Of a stretch of DNA of 64,000 nucleotides, positions 32,069 through 43,396 are shown piece after piece. This DNA comes from Methylobacterium sp. J-067 (GTDB lineage Bacteria; Pseudomonadota; Alphaproteobacteria; Rhizobiales; Beijerinckiaceae). Within the stretch, counting starts at the first letter, position 1; each line of letters opens with the position of its first letter. A model generated the notes under the pieces. The model was not told the origin of the DNA and did no database searches. It saw nothing but the letters and a program-made list of their open reading frames with translations. Where the stretch lies: contig NZ_JAKSXZ010000146.1 of the NCBI RefSeq assembly GCF_022829465.1, positions 434,001-498,000 of the forward strand, written 5' to 3'. The position numbers and the translations under genes are program-made.

Positions 32069-32162
32069 CGGGCCGCGCTTGCCGCTTCCCGACCGCCTGC
32101 GCTAGAGCCGGCCGGGAGAAGCCCCCCTCGGGGCGCGGCGAAAAGCGAAACGAATCACAGCC

Positions 32163-33698
32163 ATGTCGAAGGGCGAAAACCGGGCCGACACCCTGAAGCC
32201 CCGCCTGCCCCGCGGCTTCGTGGACCGCCGCGCGGGCGAGATCGCCGCGCAGGCGCGGATGCTGGAGACGATCCGGACGAGCTTCGAACTCTACGGGTTC
32301 GAGGCGCTGGAGACGCCCTTCGTCGAATACACCGAGGCGCTAGGCAAGTTCCTGCCCGACCTCGACCGGCCGAATGCCGGCGTGTTCTCCTTCCAGGACG
32401 ACGACGAGGCGTGGCTGTCGCTCCGCTACGACCTCACCGCGCCGCTCGCCCGGTTCGTGGCCGAGCACTTCGATTCCCTGCCCAAGCCCTATCGCAGCTT
32501 CCGCAACGGCTACGTCTTCCGCAACGAGAAGCCGGGGCCGGGCCGCTTCCGCCAGTTCATGCAGTTCGACGCGGACATCGTCGGCGCGCCCACCGTGGCG
32601 GGCGACGCCGAGATCTGCATGCTGATGGCCGACACCCTGAACCGCCTCGGGCTAGCCGGGCAGTTCGTGGTGAAGGTCAACAACCGCAAGGTCCTCGACG
32701 GGGTGATGGAGGCCGCCGGCCTCGCGGGCGCCGACAAGGCCGGACAGCGCCTCACCGTCCTGAGGGCCATCGACAAGCTCGACCGCCTCGGCGTCGACGG
32801 CGTGCGCGACCTCCTCGGGCGCGGCCGCAAGGACGAGAGCGGCGACTTCACCAAGGGCGCTGGCCTCGACGAGGCGGCGGCCGAGCGCATCCTCGCCTAC
32901 GTCTCCCTTCAGGCGGATCCGGGCGAGGGCGCCGACCGCGTGGCGTTCTGGGAGAAGTTCTTCGAGGGCTGGCACGCGGCGGTGGGCGAGTCCGAGACCG
33001 GCCGCGAGGGTATCGCGGAGTTGCACGCAATGATGCGCCTCTGCGGCGCGGCGGGCTACGGCCACGACGTGATCCGCGCCGACCCGAGCGTGGTGCGCGG
33101 CCTCGAATATTACACCGGCCCGGTCTACGAGGCCGAGCTGACCTTCCCCGTCACCAACGAGGACGGGCAGGTGGTGCGCTTCGGCTCGGTGGCCGGAGGC
33201 GGGCGCTATGATGGGCTCGTCGGACGCTTTCGCGCCGAGCCCGTGCCGGCGACCGGCTTCTCGATCGGCGTCTCGCGCCTGTTCTCGGCCCTGCAACTCG
33301 TGAAGAGCCCGCTGCTCGCCGGCACCGAGGCCCCCGGGCCGGTGGTGGTGCTCGTCCTAGACCGGGAGAACATGGCCGATTACCAGCGCCTCGTCGCCCT
33401 CCTGCGGGCGGACGGCATCAAGGCCGAGCTCTACCTCGGCACCGCCGGCATGAAGGCGCAGATGAAATACGCCGACCGCCGCAGGGCGCCGGTGGCGATC
33501 ATCCAGGGCTCCAACGAGCGCGTGGCCGGCGAGGTCCAGATCAAGGACCTGATCGAGGGGGCCCGCGCCGCCGAGACCATCGCCAGCAACGCCGAGTGGA
33601 AGGCCGCCCGCCCGGCGCAGTTTTCCTGCGCGGAGATGGACATGGTGGCCGAGGTGCGGGCCGTGCTGGCGCGGCATTTCTCGGCTGTAAACGGGTGA
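32163..33698 (+). CDS. hisS: Histidine--tRNA ligase
   Basis: Charges tRNA-His. 511 residues, class II synthetase: motif 1 around FELYGFEALETPFVEY, motif 2 FRNEKPGPGRFRQFMQFDAD, the His-specific loop RGLEYYTGPVYEAE, motif 3 ending GFSIGVSRL, and a C-terminal anticodon domain. Motif 2 reads EKPGPGRFRQF where canonical enzymes have ERPQKGRxRQF. That is typical of the alphaproteobacterial group that charges tRNA-His lacking G-1. ATG at 32163. Confidence 0.95.
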   Translation: MSKGENRADTLKPRLPRGFVDRRAGEIAAQARMLETIRTSFELYGFEALETPFVEYTEALGKFLPDLDRPNAGVFSFQDDDEAWLSLRYDLTAPLARFVAEHFDSLPKPYRSFRNGYVFRNEKPGPGRFRQFMQFDADIVGAPTVAGDAEICMLMADTLNRLGLAGQFVVKVNNRKVLDGVMEAAGLAGADKAGQRLTVLRAIDKLDRLGVDGVRDLLGRGRKDESGDFTKGAGLDEAAAERILAYVSLQADPGEGADRVAFWEKFFEGWHAAVGESETGREGIAELHAMMRLCGAAGYGHDVIRADPSVVRGLEYYTGPVYEAELTFPVTNEDGQVVRFGSVAGGGRYDGLVGRFRAEPVPATGFSIGVSRLFSALQLVKSPLLAGTEAPGPVVVLVLDRENMADYQRLVALLRADGIKAELYLGTAGMKAQMKYADRRRAPVAIIQGSNERVAGEVQIKDLIEGARAAETIASNAEWKAARPAQFSCAEMDMVAEVRAVLARHFSAVNG

Positions 33699-33703
33699 GG
33701 CTC

Positions 33704-34267
33704 ATGACCGACCGCATGCCGGAGCTCCCGGCCGAGGCCCTCACCGACGCGCAGCGGGAGGCCGCCACCGCGTTTCAGGCCGAGCGCGGCGTGCCGGTCT
33801 TCGGGCCGTTCACGCCGCTGCTGCGCAGCCCCGAGATGATGCAGTGCGCGAGCCGGATGGGGCTCTACCTGCGCTACAACAGCATCCTGCCCCTGCGGAT
33901 CAGCGAGTTCGCGATCCTGATCGTCGCGCGGGAATGGAGCCAGCAGGTGGAGTGGCACATCCACCACCCCATCGCCCTCAAAGCCGGCGTCGCCCCGGAG
34001 ACGGCCGCCGCCCTCGCGGAGGGACGCCGCCCGACCACGATGAGCGAGGACGAGGCCCTGGCCTACGACTTCTCCCTCGAACTGCAGCGCAACCGCGCGG
34101 TGAGCGACCCGACCTATGCGGCCCTCGTCGCCCGGTTCGGGGAGCAGGGCGCGATCGACCTCACCGGCATCAACGGCTACTACGCGCTCCTCGCCATGAC
34201 GATGAACGTCGCCCGCACGGCCCTGCCGGAGGGCGCCCCGCGCCCGCTGCCGCCGCTGGTGCCGTGA
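33704..34267 (+). CDS. Carboxymuconolactone decarboxylase-family protein
   Basis: 187-residue AhpD-like helical protein. The core REWSQQVEWHIHHPIALKAGV carries the E-W-x-x-H element of the family; the redox CXXC of AhpD is absent, so it is on the decarboxylase-like side. Substrate unknown. ATG at 33704 is 5 bases after the hisS stop, so it is probably co-transcribed with hisS. Confidence 0.82.
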   Translation: MTDRMPELPAEALTDAQREAATAFQAERGVPVFGPFTPLLRSPEMMQCASRMGLYLRYNSILPLRISEFAILIVAREWSQQVEWHIHHPIALKAGVAPETAAALAEGRRPTTMSEDEALAYDFSLELQRNRAVSDPTYAALVARFGEQGAIDLTGINGYYALLAMTMNVARTALPEGAPRPLPPLVP

Positions 34268-34339
34268 CGCCCCCGCTTGTGGCGGCGGCCGCTTCGGTCT
34301 AACCCCCGCCATCCTTCTTCCTCCGGCCGGACGAGAGCC

Positions 34340-34822
34340 ATGGTCGCCCATACCCGCGCCGACGCGGCGCGCCGCCCCGCCGACCCCAGCGTCGCCGGAG
34401 CCCGCATCCTCGTCGTCGAAGCCCGCTATTACGACGGCCTCGCCGACGAACTCCTGGCCGGCGCCCGCGCCGCCATCGAGGCCGCCGGGGCGCAGGCCCA
34501 TGTCGTCACCGTGCCCGGCGCCCTGGAGATCCCCGCCGCCGTCGCCATCCTCCACGAGACCGGAGCCTACGACGCGGTGGTGACGCTGGGCTGCGTGATC
34601 CGTGGCGAGACCGGCCATTACGACATCGTCGCGGGCGAGAGCGCCCGCGCCCTCATGGACCTGTCGGTCGAGCGGCATATCCCGCTCGGCAACGGCATCC
34701 TGACCGTCGAGAACGAGGAGCAGGCCTGGGCCCGCGCACGCGTCTCCGAGCAGGACAAGGGCGGCGGCGCGGCCGAGGCGGCGCTGGCGGTGCTGGCGAT
34801 CAAGCGGGCGGCGGCGCGATGA
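34340..34822 (+). CDS. ribH: 6,7-dimethyl-8-ribityllumazine synthase
   Basis: Penultimate riboflavin step, joining the ribityl-pyrimidine and the C4 phosphate. 160 residues: ARYYDGLADELLAGA, VPGALEIPAA, LGCVIRGETGHYDIVA with the catalytic His, and IPLGNGILTVEN. ATG at 34340. It overlaps nusB by 4 bases (ATGA). Its usual partners ribD and ribE are 23 kb away in this window. Confidence 0.95.
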   Translation: MVAHTRADAARRPADPSVAGARILVVEARYYDGLADELLAGARAAIEAAGAQAHVVTVPGALEIPAAVAILHETGAYDAVVTLGCVIRGETGHYDIVAGESARALMDLSVERHIPLGNGILTVENEEQAWARARVSEQDKGGGAAEAALAVLAIKRAAAR

Positions 34823-35358
34823 CGGAGGACCGCATGGTCGAGGGCCAGACCGCGCAGGCGGGCGTCCAGGAGGGCAAATCCCCCGCGATCAACCCGCGCA
34901 GCGGCGCCCGGCTCGCCGTGGTGCAGGCGCTCTACGACATGGACATCTCGGGCAAGGGCGTCCTCGACGCGCTGGCCGAGTTCGAGGCCCATTGGATCGG
35001 CCGGGAGATCGACGGCATCGTCCACCCCCCCGCCGAGACCGCCTTCTTCCGCGATCTCCTGCGCGGCGTGGTGGACGAGCAGCGCGCCATCGACCCGCAG
35101 CTCGACGCCGCCCTGAGCCAGGGCTGGCCCCTGCGCCGGATCGAGACCGTGCTGCGCGCCATCCTGCGCGCGGGCGCCTACGAGCTGATGTTCCGGCCCG
35201 ACGTGCCGGCCCGCGCCGCGATCTCGCAATATGTCGACGTCACGCACAGCTTCTACAACGCCGACGAGCCCGGCCTCGTGAACGCCGTGCTCGACCGCCT
35301 CGCCCGGCAGGTGCGGCCCGACGAAGTGTCCGACAAGCCCGGCGCGAAGCGGGGCTGA
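34819..35358 (+). CDS. nusB: Transcription antitermination factor NusB
   Basis: RNA-binding protein that joins NusE in antitermination complexes on rRNA transcripts. 179 residues: a 25-residue flexible start, then SGARLAVVQALYDMDIS, RIETVLRAILRAGAYELMF and VPARAAISQYVDVTHSFYNADEPGLVNAVLDRLA, the all-helical NusB fold. It overlaps ribH at its start and is followed by thiL after 2 bases. Confidence 0.95.
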   Translation: MTEDRMVEGQTAQAGVQEGKSPAINPRSGARLAVVQALYDMDISGKGVLDALAEFEAHWIGREIDGIVHPPAETAFFRDLLRGVVDEQRAIDPQLDAALSQGWPLRRIETVLRAILRAGAYELMFRPDVPARAAISQYVDVTHSFYNADEPGLVNAVLDRLARQVRPDEVSDKPGAKRG

Positions 35359-35360
35359 GC

Positions 35361-36353
35361 GTGTATGGGGGGGCGCCGCGCCCGAGAGAGGACGAGCTGA
35401 TCGCCCGCTACTTCGCCCCCCTCGCCGGCCCCGGCGCGGACGGGATGCGCGACGACGCCGCCACCCTCACGCCCTCCCCCGGCTGCGACCTCGTCCTGAC
35501 GACCGACGCCATCGTCGCGGGCGTCCACTACTTCCCCGACGATCCCCCCGCCTCCATCGCCCGCAAGGCGCTCGGGGTGAACCTGTCGGACATCGCCGCC
35601 AAGGGCGCGGTGCCGCGCGGCTTCCTCCTGACGCTGGCCCTGCCCGACGACTGGACGGAGGCGTGGCTTGCGGCCTTCACGGCGGGGCTCGGCGAGGCCG
35701 CGCGGGAAGCCGGCTGCCCGCTGCTCGGCGGCGACACGGTGCGCTCCGGCGGCCCGGCGCTGATCGGCGTCACCGTCTTCGGCGAGGTGCCCCGGGGCGG
35801 GATCGTGCGGCGCACGACCGCGCGAATCGGCGACCGGCTCTGCGTCAGCGGTACCCTGGGCGACGGTGCCCTCGGGCTCCTCCTCCGGCGGCAACCCGCC
35901 TGGGCCTCCGCCCTCGACGGCGCGATGCGCGACCACCTCGCCGACCGCTACTGGCATCCGCGCCCGCGCCTCGCCCTCGCGCCCGTCCTGCGCCGTCATG
36001 CGAGCGCGTCGATGGATGTCTCGGACGGGTTCGCGGGCGATCTCGCCAAGATGCTGGGGGACGGGCGCGGGGCCCTCATCGACGTGCAGGCCCTGCCCCT
36101 CTCGCCCGCCGCGACGGCCGCCCTCGCCGCCGAGCCCGGCCTGATCACGCCGATCCTGACCGGCGGCGACGATTACGAGATCCTCTGCGCCGTCCCGCCC
36201 GAACGCCTCGACGCCTTCCTGGCCGAGGCCGACGCCACCGGCATCCCGATGCGGGCCGTGGGGAGCGTGATCGCGGGAGAGGGACCGCCCGCCTTCGCCA
36301 TGCGCGATGGCACGCGGCACGTCTTCGCGGCCGGATCCTTCAGCCACTTCTGA
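35361..36353 (+). CDS. thiL: Thiamine-monophosphate kinase
   Basis: Final step to thiamine pyrophosphate. 330 residues of the PurM/ThiL ATP-binding fold: GMRDDAATL, TTDAIVAGVHYF, KALGVNLSDIAAKGAVP, GGDTVRSGGPALIGVT, MDVSDGFAGDLAKM and GGDDYEILC. The start is GTG at 35361, 2 bases after the nusB stop. No thiamine riboswitch is seen, as expected for an internal operon gene. Confidence 0.94.
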   Translation: MYGGAPRPREDELIARYFAPLAGPGADGMRDDAATLTPSPGCDLVLTTDAIVAGVHYFPDDPPASIARKALGVNLSDIAAKGAVPRGFLLTLALPDDWTEAWLAAFTAGLGEAAREAGCPLLGGDTVRSGGPALIGVTVFGEVPRGGIVRRTTARIGDRLCVSGTLGDGALGLLLRRQPAWASALDGAMRDHLADRYWHPRPRLALAPVLRRHASASMDVSDGFAGDLAKMLGDGRGALIDVQALPLSPAATAALAAEPGLITPILTGGDDYEILCAVPPERLDAFLAEADATGIPMRAVGSVIAGEGPPAFAMRDGTRHVFAAGSFSHF

Positions 36354-36599
36354 CGCCGCCAAGTCGAACGACGTCGCATCTGCGAAGATCACGCGCCGGC
36401 AAAGCGCTATTTATTTCGCATCGCACCATAAACACCGATGACCCGAAGGTCTCGTTTGCGCTCTGCGGCGAAGTTTGGCAATCAATGCATGGTTCTGGGA
36501 AGGAAAGCCCCGAATCCGAGCGTCTCGTCCCGCGGCCTCAACGGCCGAGCTCGTCAACGACAAGCCCCAGCCAGGCACCAGAAACCCAAGGACGGTCGA

Positions 36600-38744
<2,145 letters not shown>

Positions 38745-39426
38745 CCGGAAGCATCGCCAGGGACGCCCTGGCGATGCGCTCCAAATCCTCGCGCGGGGCG
38801 CCGTCCCGCGCCTGAGCCGACATGCCCTGGAGCACGGCGGCGAAGGTGGCTGCCAGCGCCTCGACATCCGCGTCGGGCGGCAGATCGCCCTCGGCGCAGG
38901 CACGGTCGAGCCGCGCCAGGAACGCCGCCTTGCTCGCTTCCCGGAGCAGCCGGAGGGCGTCGCGCACCTCATCGGAATCCGGCGACACGCTGCCGGAATT
39001 CTGCACCACGAGGCAGCCGCACGGCACGTCGCGCGAGGACAGGATCGCCGCCGCCGCGAACAGGAAGCGCTCCATTCCCCGGCGCAGGTCCGCCTCGTCC
39101 GCGAGGGCCTGCCACGGGGAGGCCCAGTACGTCGTCTCGTAATGCTGCAGCGCTTCGAGGAAGAGCGCATCCTTGTTGCCGAAGGCCGCATAGAGGCTCG
39201 GCGGGTTGATCCCGATCGCCGCGCAGAGCTCCGCCACCGTCGCCGGGCCGTAGCCACGGGTCCAGAAGACCTCCAACGCCTTCTGCAGGGCCTTGTCCCG
39301 GTCGAAGCTGCGGGGACGCCCCTTGCCCCGGGCCGGCATGATCGCGCTCATCTCCTCACCGTATGCCGATCCTGGCGTGCCATGCCGCACATCCTGCGGC
39401 CAGAACCGCCCCGCCGCCTTGACGAC

Positions 39427-39470
39427 CTGTAGCGGCCATTACAGATATGGCATTCGTAGCAGCCGCTACA
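39427..39470. promoter_or_regulatory. Two TetR-type operators between tetR and nemA
   Basis: CTGTA-N8-TACAG (39427-39444) and GTAGC-AGCC-GCTAC (39456-39469) have centres 27 bases apart, and a longer dyad TGTAGCGGC...GCCGCTACA spans both. They lie in the 253-base divergent gap; no gene is seen there. Confidence 0.55.
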
Positions 39471-39604
39471 ATAATCGATTCCCGGCGAGACGGCGAGCCA
39501 TCCCCCGCCCGAGGGTGCGCTTCGTTGCCCTTTGCCCTGGCACGTCCGGGGTGGCGCGCCATCTCGTCCTCCGAGCCACGTCCAACCCGAAGAAACGAGT
39601 CAGC

Positions 39605-40696
39605 ATGCCGTCCTTGTTCGATCCGATCCGTATCGGCGCCATCGAGGCCAAGAACCGGATCTTCATGGCCCCCCTCACCCGTGGCCGCTCCACCCGCGAG
39701 CACGTGCCGACGCCGCTCATGGCGCAGTACTACACGCAGCGCGCGGGCGCCGGGCTGATTCTCACGGAGGCCACCGGCATCTCGCAGGAAGGCCTTGGCT
39801 GGCCCTTCGCGCCGGGCATCTGGTCCGACGCGCAGGTCGATGCGTGGCGTCCCGTGGTGAAGGCCGTCCACGACCACGGCGGCAAGATCGTCTGCCAGAT
39901 CTGGCACATGGGCCGGATGGTTCATTCGGACTTCCTCGGTGGCAAGCCCCCGGTCTCGTCCTCGGCCACCACCGCGCCGGACCACGCCCACACCTACGAG
40001 GGCAAGAAGCCCTATTCCCAGGCCCGCGCGCTCGAGGTCTCCGAAATCCCGCGTCTCCTCTCCGATTACGAGAAGGCCACCGCCAACGCCCTGGCCGCCG
40101 GGTTCGACGGCGTGCAGATCCACGCCGCCAACGGCTACCTGATCGACGAATTCCTGCGTGACGGCACCAACCTGCGCACCGACGAATACGGCGGCTCCAT
40201 CGAGAACCGTGTCCGCCTGCTCCGCGAAGTGACGCAGGCCGTGGTGAAGGTCGCGGGCGCCGAGCGCACCGGCGTGCGCCTCTCGCCGAACGGCGCGATC
40301 CAGGGGACGAACGATTCGAACCCCGAGCCGCTGTTCGTCTCCGCCGCCAAGGCGCTGGACGAGATCGGCATCGCCTTCCTCGAAATGCGCGAGCCCGGCT
40401 ACGAGGGCACCTTCGGCAAGGCCGACCACCCGCCGATCGCCCCGGCGATGCGCAAGGTGTTCCGCGCGCCGCTGATCCTGAACGCGGATTACGACGCCAA
40501 GAGCGGTCAGGAGGCCCTGGACCGGAACGAGGCCGACGCCATCGCCTACGGCCGCACCTTCATTGCCAACCCGGACCTGCCGGAGCGGTTCGCCAAGGGC
40601 GCCCCGCTCACCAAGGACAACGCCCAGACGTGGTACTCGCAGGGGCCGGAGGGTTACACCGACTACCCGACGCTCGGCGAGCAGAAGGCCGCCTGA
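39605..40696 (+). CDS. Old Yellow Enzyme (NemA-like NADH:flavin oxidoreductase)
   Basis: FMN-dependent ene-reductase that reduces activated C=C bonds, maleimides or nitro compounds. 363 residues, TIM barrel: LFDPIRIGAIEAKNRIFMAP at the start, PLTRGRS, VCQIWHMGRM, DGVQIHAANGYLIDEFLRD, TDEYGGSIENRVRL and the FMN-phosphate segment near YGRTFIANPDL. ATG at 39605. Divergent from the TetR gene with operator-like palindromes, the usual electrophile-induced arrangement; ends in a strong stem-loop. Confidence 0.9.
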   Translation: MPSLFDPIRIGAIEAKNRIFMAPLTRGRSTREHVPTPLMAQYYTQRAGAGLILTEATGISQEGLGWPFAPGIWSDAQVDAWRPVVKAVHDHGGKIVCQIWHMGRMVHSDFLGGKPPVSSSATTAPDHAHTYEGKKPYSQARALEVSEIPRLLSDYEKATANALAAGFDGVQIHAANGYLIDEFLRDGTNLRTDEYGGSIENRVRLLREVTQAVVKVAGAERTGVRLSPNGAIQGTNDSNPEPLFVSAAKALDEIGIAFLEMREPGYEGTFGKADHPPIAPAMRKVFRAPLILNADYDAKSGQEALDRNEADAIAYGRTFIANPDLPERFAKGAPLTKDNAQTWYSQGPEGYTDYPTLGEQKAA

Positions 40697-40706
40697 GCAC
40701 TCTTCC

Positions 40707-40735
40707 GCATGCCGGCCCGAACCGGGCCGGCATGC
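40707..40735 (+). terminator. Stem-loop terminator after nemA
   Basis: Perfect 12-bp stem GCATGCCGGCCC-GAACC-GGGCCGGCATGC starting 11 bases after the stop codon. No long U-tract follows. Confidence 0.6.
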
Positions 40736-40838
40736 CCAGGCCCTTGCAGCCGCACGATGATTCGGAACCGGCTGTTTCCACTTTTCCGTGACGTGCCCTA
40801 GGCATGGCCGTTACGGGCGACTAAGTGTCGGGCACACC

Positions 40839-42749
40839 ATGACCAAGCCGATGCCCGGCGCATGCGCCCTCCCCGACATGTCCGAATCCCGCCGGGACGC
40901 CGCGGACCGGGCGGCGGAGCTTGACGAACTCGGCATCCTCGACACCCCCTCCGAGCGCGCCTACGACGACCTCGCCTCCGTCGCGGCCCATGTCTGCGGT
41001 GCGCCCGTCGCGCTGGTGAGCCTGCTCGATTCGGACCGGCAATGGTTCAAGGCCGAGATCGGCCTCGGCCTGCGCGAACTCGGCCTCGACCGGACGATCT
41101 GCGTCCACACCCTGGCGGCCGGCGGCGAGTTGACGATCCCCGACCTCACAGCCGACCCGAGGACCGCCGCCAGTCCCCTCGTCACCGAGGATGGGTACCG
41201 CTTCTATGCCGGCGCGGGCATCCCCGGCCGGAACGGCGTGTTCCTCGGCGCCCTCTGCGTGCTGGATTACAAGACGCGCCCCGAGGGCCTCACCCCCGGC
41301 CAGACCGCGACCCTCGCCGCCCTGGCCCGGCAGGTCTCGACCCTGTTCGAACATCGCCGCGCCCTCGCCCTCGTCGCCAAGCGCGAGGCGGAGCTGGCCG
41401 CCACCGAGCGCCGCTTCCGGGTGATGACCGCGTCCATGCCGCAGATGGTCTGGACGACCCTGCCGGACGGGTTCCACGACTATTACAACGACCGCTGGTA
41501 CGAGTTCACCGGCGTGCCCTACGGCTCGACGGACGGCGAGGGCTGGAACGACATGTTCCACCCCGACGACCAGCAGAGGGCCTGGACCCGCTGGCGCCAC
41601 TCCCTGGAGACCGGCGAGCCCTACGAGATCGAGTACCGCCTGCGCCACCACAGCGGCGTCTACCGCTGGACCCTCGGCCGCGCCATGCCGATCCGTGACG
41701 CGGAGGGCCGGATCGAGCGCTGGTTCGGCACCTGCACGGACATCGACGACCTGAAGCGGGCCGAGGGCGAGGCGGTCCGGCTCGCGGCCATCGTCGCGGC
41801 CTCGAAGGACTTCATCGGCCTCGCGGGCGAGGACGGCCGGGTCGATCACCTCAACGAGGCGGCTTTGGCGCTGGTGGGCCTGCCCGACCTCGCCGCCGCC
41901 CGCACCCTGACGATCCCCGATTTCTTCACCGCCGAGAGCCGGCTGGCACTGGCCGACACGGTGATGCCGGCGGTGCACCGCCAAGGCTGGTGGGAGGGCG
42001 AGCTCGCCTTCCGGCATTTCACGACCGGCGAGAGCATCGCCGTGCGCTCCACGATCTTCACCGTGCGCGATGCCTCGGGCGCGGTGGCGGGCTTCGCCAC
42101 CGTCACCCGCGACCTGCGCGAGGCGAAGCGCTCGGAGGAGGCGCGCGACCTGCTGATCCGGGAATTGTCCCACCGGATCAAGAACATCTTCGCAGTGGTC
42201 GGGGGCCTCGCCGCCCTCACCGCGCGCAGCGATCCGGCCTCGAAGCCCTTCGCGGCGGCATTCCGCGAGCGGCTGGGGGCGCTGGCCCGCGCCCACGAAT
42301 ACGTCCGCCCGCATTCCCCCGACAGCGCCCCCGCCGTGGCGGGCCAAACCGTGCTCGGCCTGATGCGGCTGCTGATGGCGGCCTACACCGAGGGGGGCCG
42401 CGAGCGGGTGGCGATCGGCGGCGACGACGTGGAGATCGGCGAGCGCACCGCCACGGCGCTCGCGCTCATCATGCACGAGCAGGCCACCAACGCCGTGAAA
42501 TACGGCGGCCTCTCCCAGGCGGGCGGGCAGGTCGCGCTCACCGGGATGCACGCGGACGGGCGCTACACCCTGACCTGGGCCGAGAGCGGCGGCCCCACCG
42601 TCGCCGCGCCGCCATCGCGAAAAGGCTTCGGCACGGTGTTGGCCGAGCGCAGCATCGCCGGGCAGCTCGACGGGTTGCTCGAACACGATTGGGCGCCGGG
42701 CGGGCTGGTGATGCGCCTCGACGTGCCGGTGGCGAACCTGCGCCATTGA
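40839..42749 (+). CDS. HWE-family sensor histidine kinase (GAF-PAS-PAS)
   Basis: Cytosolic sensor kinase with 636 residues and no membrane helix. A GAF domain (about 25-180, with WFKAEIGL and GVFLGALCVLD), a PAS domain (about 205-320, with PQMVWTTLPDG and RWFGTCTDIDDLKRAE), a second PAS (about 325-435), then the kinase. H-box ELSHRIKNIFAVV, N-box MHEQATNAVKYGGLS and the W-x-E element in LTWAESGGP mark the HWE family, often linked to light or the general stress response in alphaproteobacteria. No response regulator is adjacent. The start is ATG at 40839; ATGs at 40851 and 40878 are possible. Confidence 0.87.
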   Translation: MTKPMPGACALPDMSESRRDAADRAAELDELGILDTPSERAYDDLASVAAHVCGAPVALVSLLDSDRQWFKAEIGLGLRELGLDRTICVHTLAAGGELTIPDLTADPRTAASPLVTEDGYRFYAGAGIPGRNGVFLGALCVLDYKTRPEGLTPGQTATLAALARQVSTLFEHRRALALVAKREAELAATERRFRVMTASMPQMVWTTLPDGFHDYYNDRWYEFTGVPYGSTDGEGWNDMFHPDDQQRAWTRWRHSLETGEPYEIEYRLRHHSGVYRWTLGRAMPIRDAEGRIERWFGTCTDIDDLKRAEGEAVRLAAIVAASKDFIGLAGEDGRVDHLNEAALALVGLPDLAAARTLTIPDFFTAESRLALADTVMPAVHRQGWWEGELAFRHFTTGESIAVRSTIFTVRDASGAVAGFATVTRDLREAKRSEEARDLLIRELSHRIKNIFAVVGGLAALTARSDPASKPFAAAFRERLGALARAHEYVRPHSPDSAPAVAGQTVLGLMRLLMAAYTEGGRERVAIGGDDVEIGERTATALALIMHEQATNAVKYGGLSQAGGQVALTGMHADGRYTLTWAESGGPTVAAPPSRKGFGTVLAERSIAGQLDGLLEHDWAPGGLVMRLDVPVANLRH

Positions 42750-43396
42750 CGGCCCGCGCCGGCCCCTACGGCCTCGTGGTGCTCGACGTCGATGGGACGC
42801 TCATCGACAGTTTCGGCTGGTTCTGCAGGGTCCTGAACGGCGTCGCCGACCGCTATCGCTTCCGCCGGGTGGAGGCGCACGAGGTCGAGGCCCTGCGCCG
42901 CCTCGGCGCGCGGGAGATCCTGCGCCATCTCGGAATCCCGCGCTGGAAGGTGCCGCTCATCGCCCGGCACATGCACCGGCTCGCCGCGCGGGACGTCGCG
43001 CAGCTGCACCCGTTCCCCGGCATCCCGTCCATGCTGGCGGGGCTCTCCGCGACGGGCGCGGGGCTCGCGATCCTCTCCTCGAATCGCGAGGACGTGGTGC
43101 GGCGGGTGCTGGGGCCGGAGGATGCGGCGCGGATCGGCGCGTGGTCCTGCGGCGCCTCTATCTTCGGCAAGGGCCGGCGCCTGCGCCGGCTGGTGAAGGC
43201 CGCGCGGCTGCCGCCGGGGCGGGTGCTCTGCGTCGGGGACGAGGTCCGCGACGCGGAAGCCGTGCGGGCGATGGGCTGCGCCTTCGGGGCGGTGGCCTGG
43301 GGCTACACCGACCCGCAGGCACTCGCCGCGCTCGCGCCGGACCACCTGTTCCGGGAACCGGGCGAGGTGGTCGCGGCGGTCGGCGGGGCCTACTGA
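42746..43396 (+). CDS. HAD-family hydrolase (phosphoglycolate phosphatase-like)
   Basis: 216 residues: motif I VVLDVDGTLIDSFGWF, motif II AILSSN, motif III Lys in FGKGRRLRRLV, motif IV VLCVGDEVRDAEA, with a helical cap between I and II. The start is TTG at 42746, overlapping the stop of the kinase gene as TTGA, so the two are coupled. Substrate unknown. Its 3' end overlaps the convergent bamE by 7 bases. Confidence 0.82.
   Translation: MTARAGPYGLVVLDVDGTLIDSFGWFCRVLNGVADRYRFRRVEAHEVEALRRLGAREILRHLGIPRWKVPLIARHMHRLAARDVAQLHPFPGIPSMLAGLSATGAGLAILSSNREDVVRRVLGPEDAARIGAWSCGASIFGKGRRLRRLVKAARLPPGRVLCVGDEVRDAEAVRAMGCAFGAVAWGYTDPQALAALAPDHLFREPGEVVAAVGGAY

Noticed and set aside
36468..36500. Sigma-54-like TGGCAATCAATGCAT upstream of hppA
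   Set aside because: GG-GC spacing is 2 bases too short and the flanks do not match.
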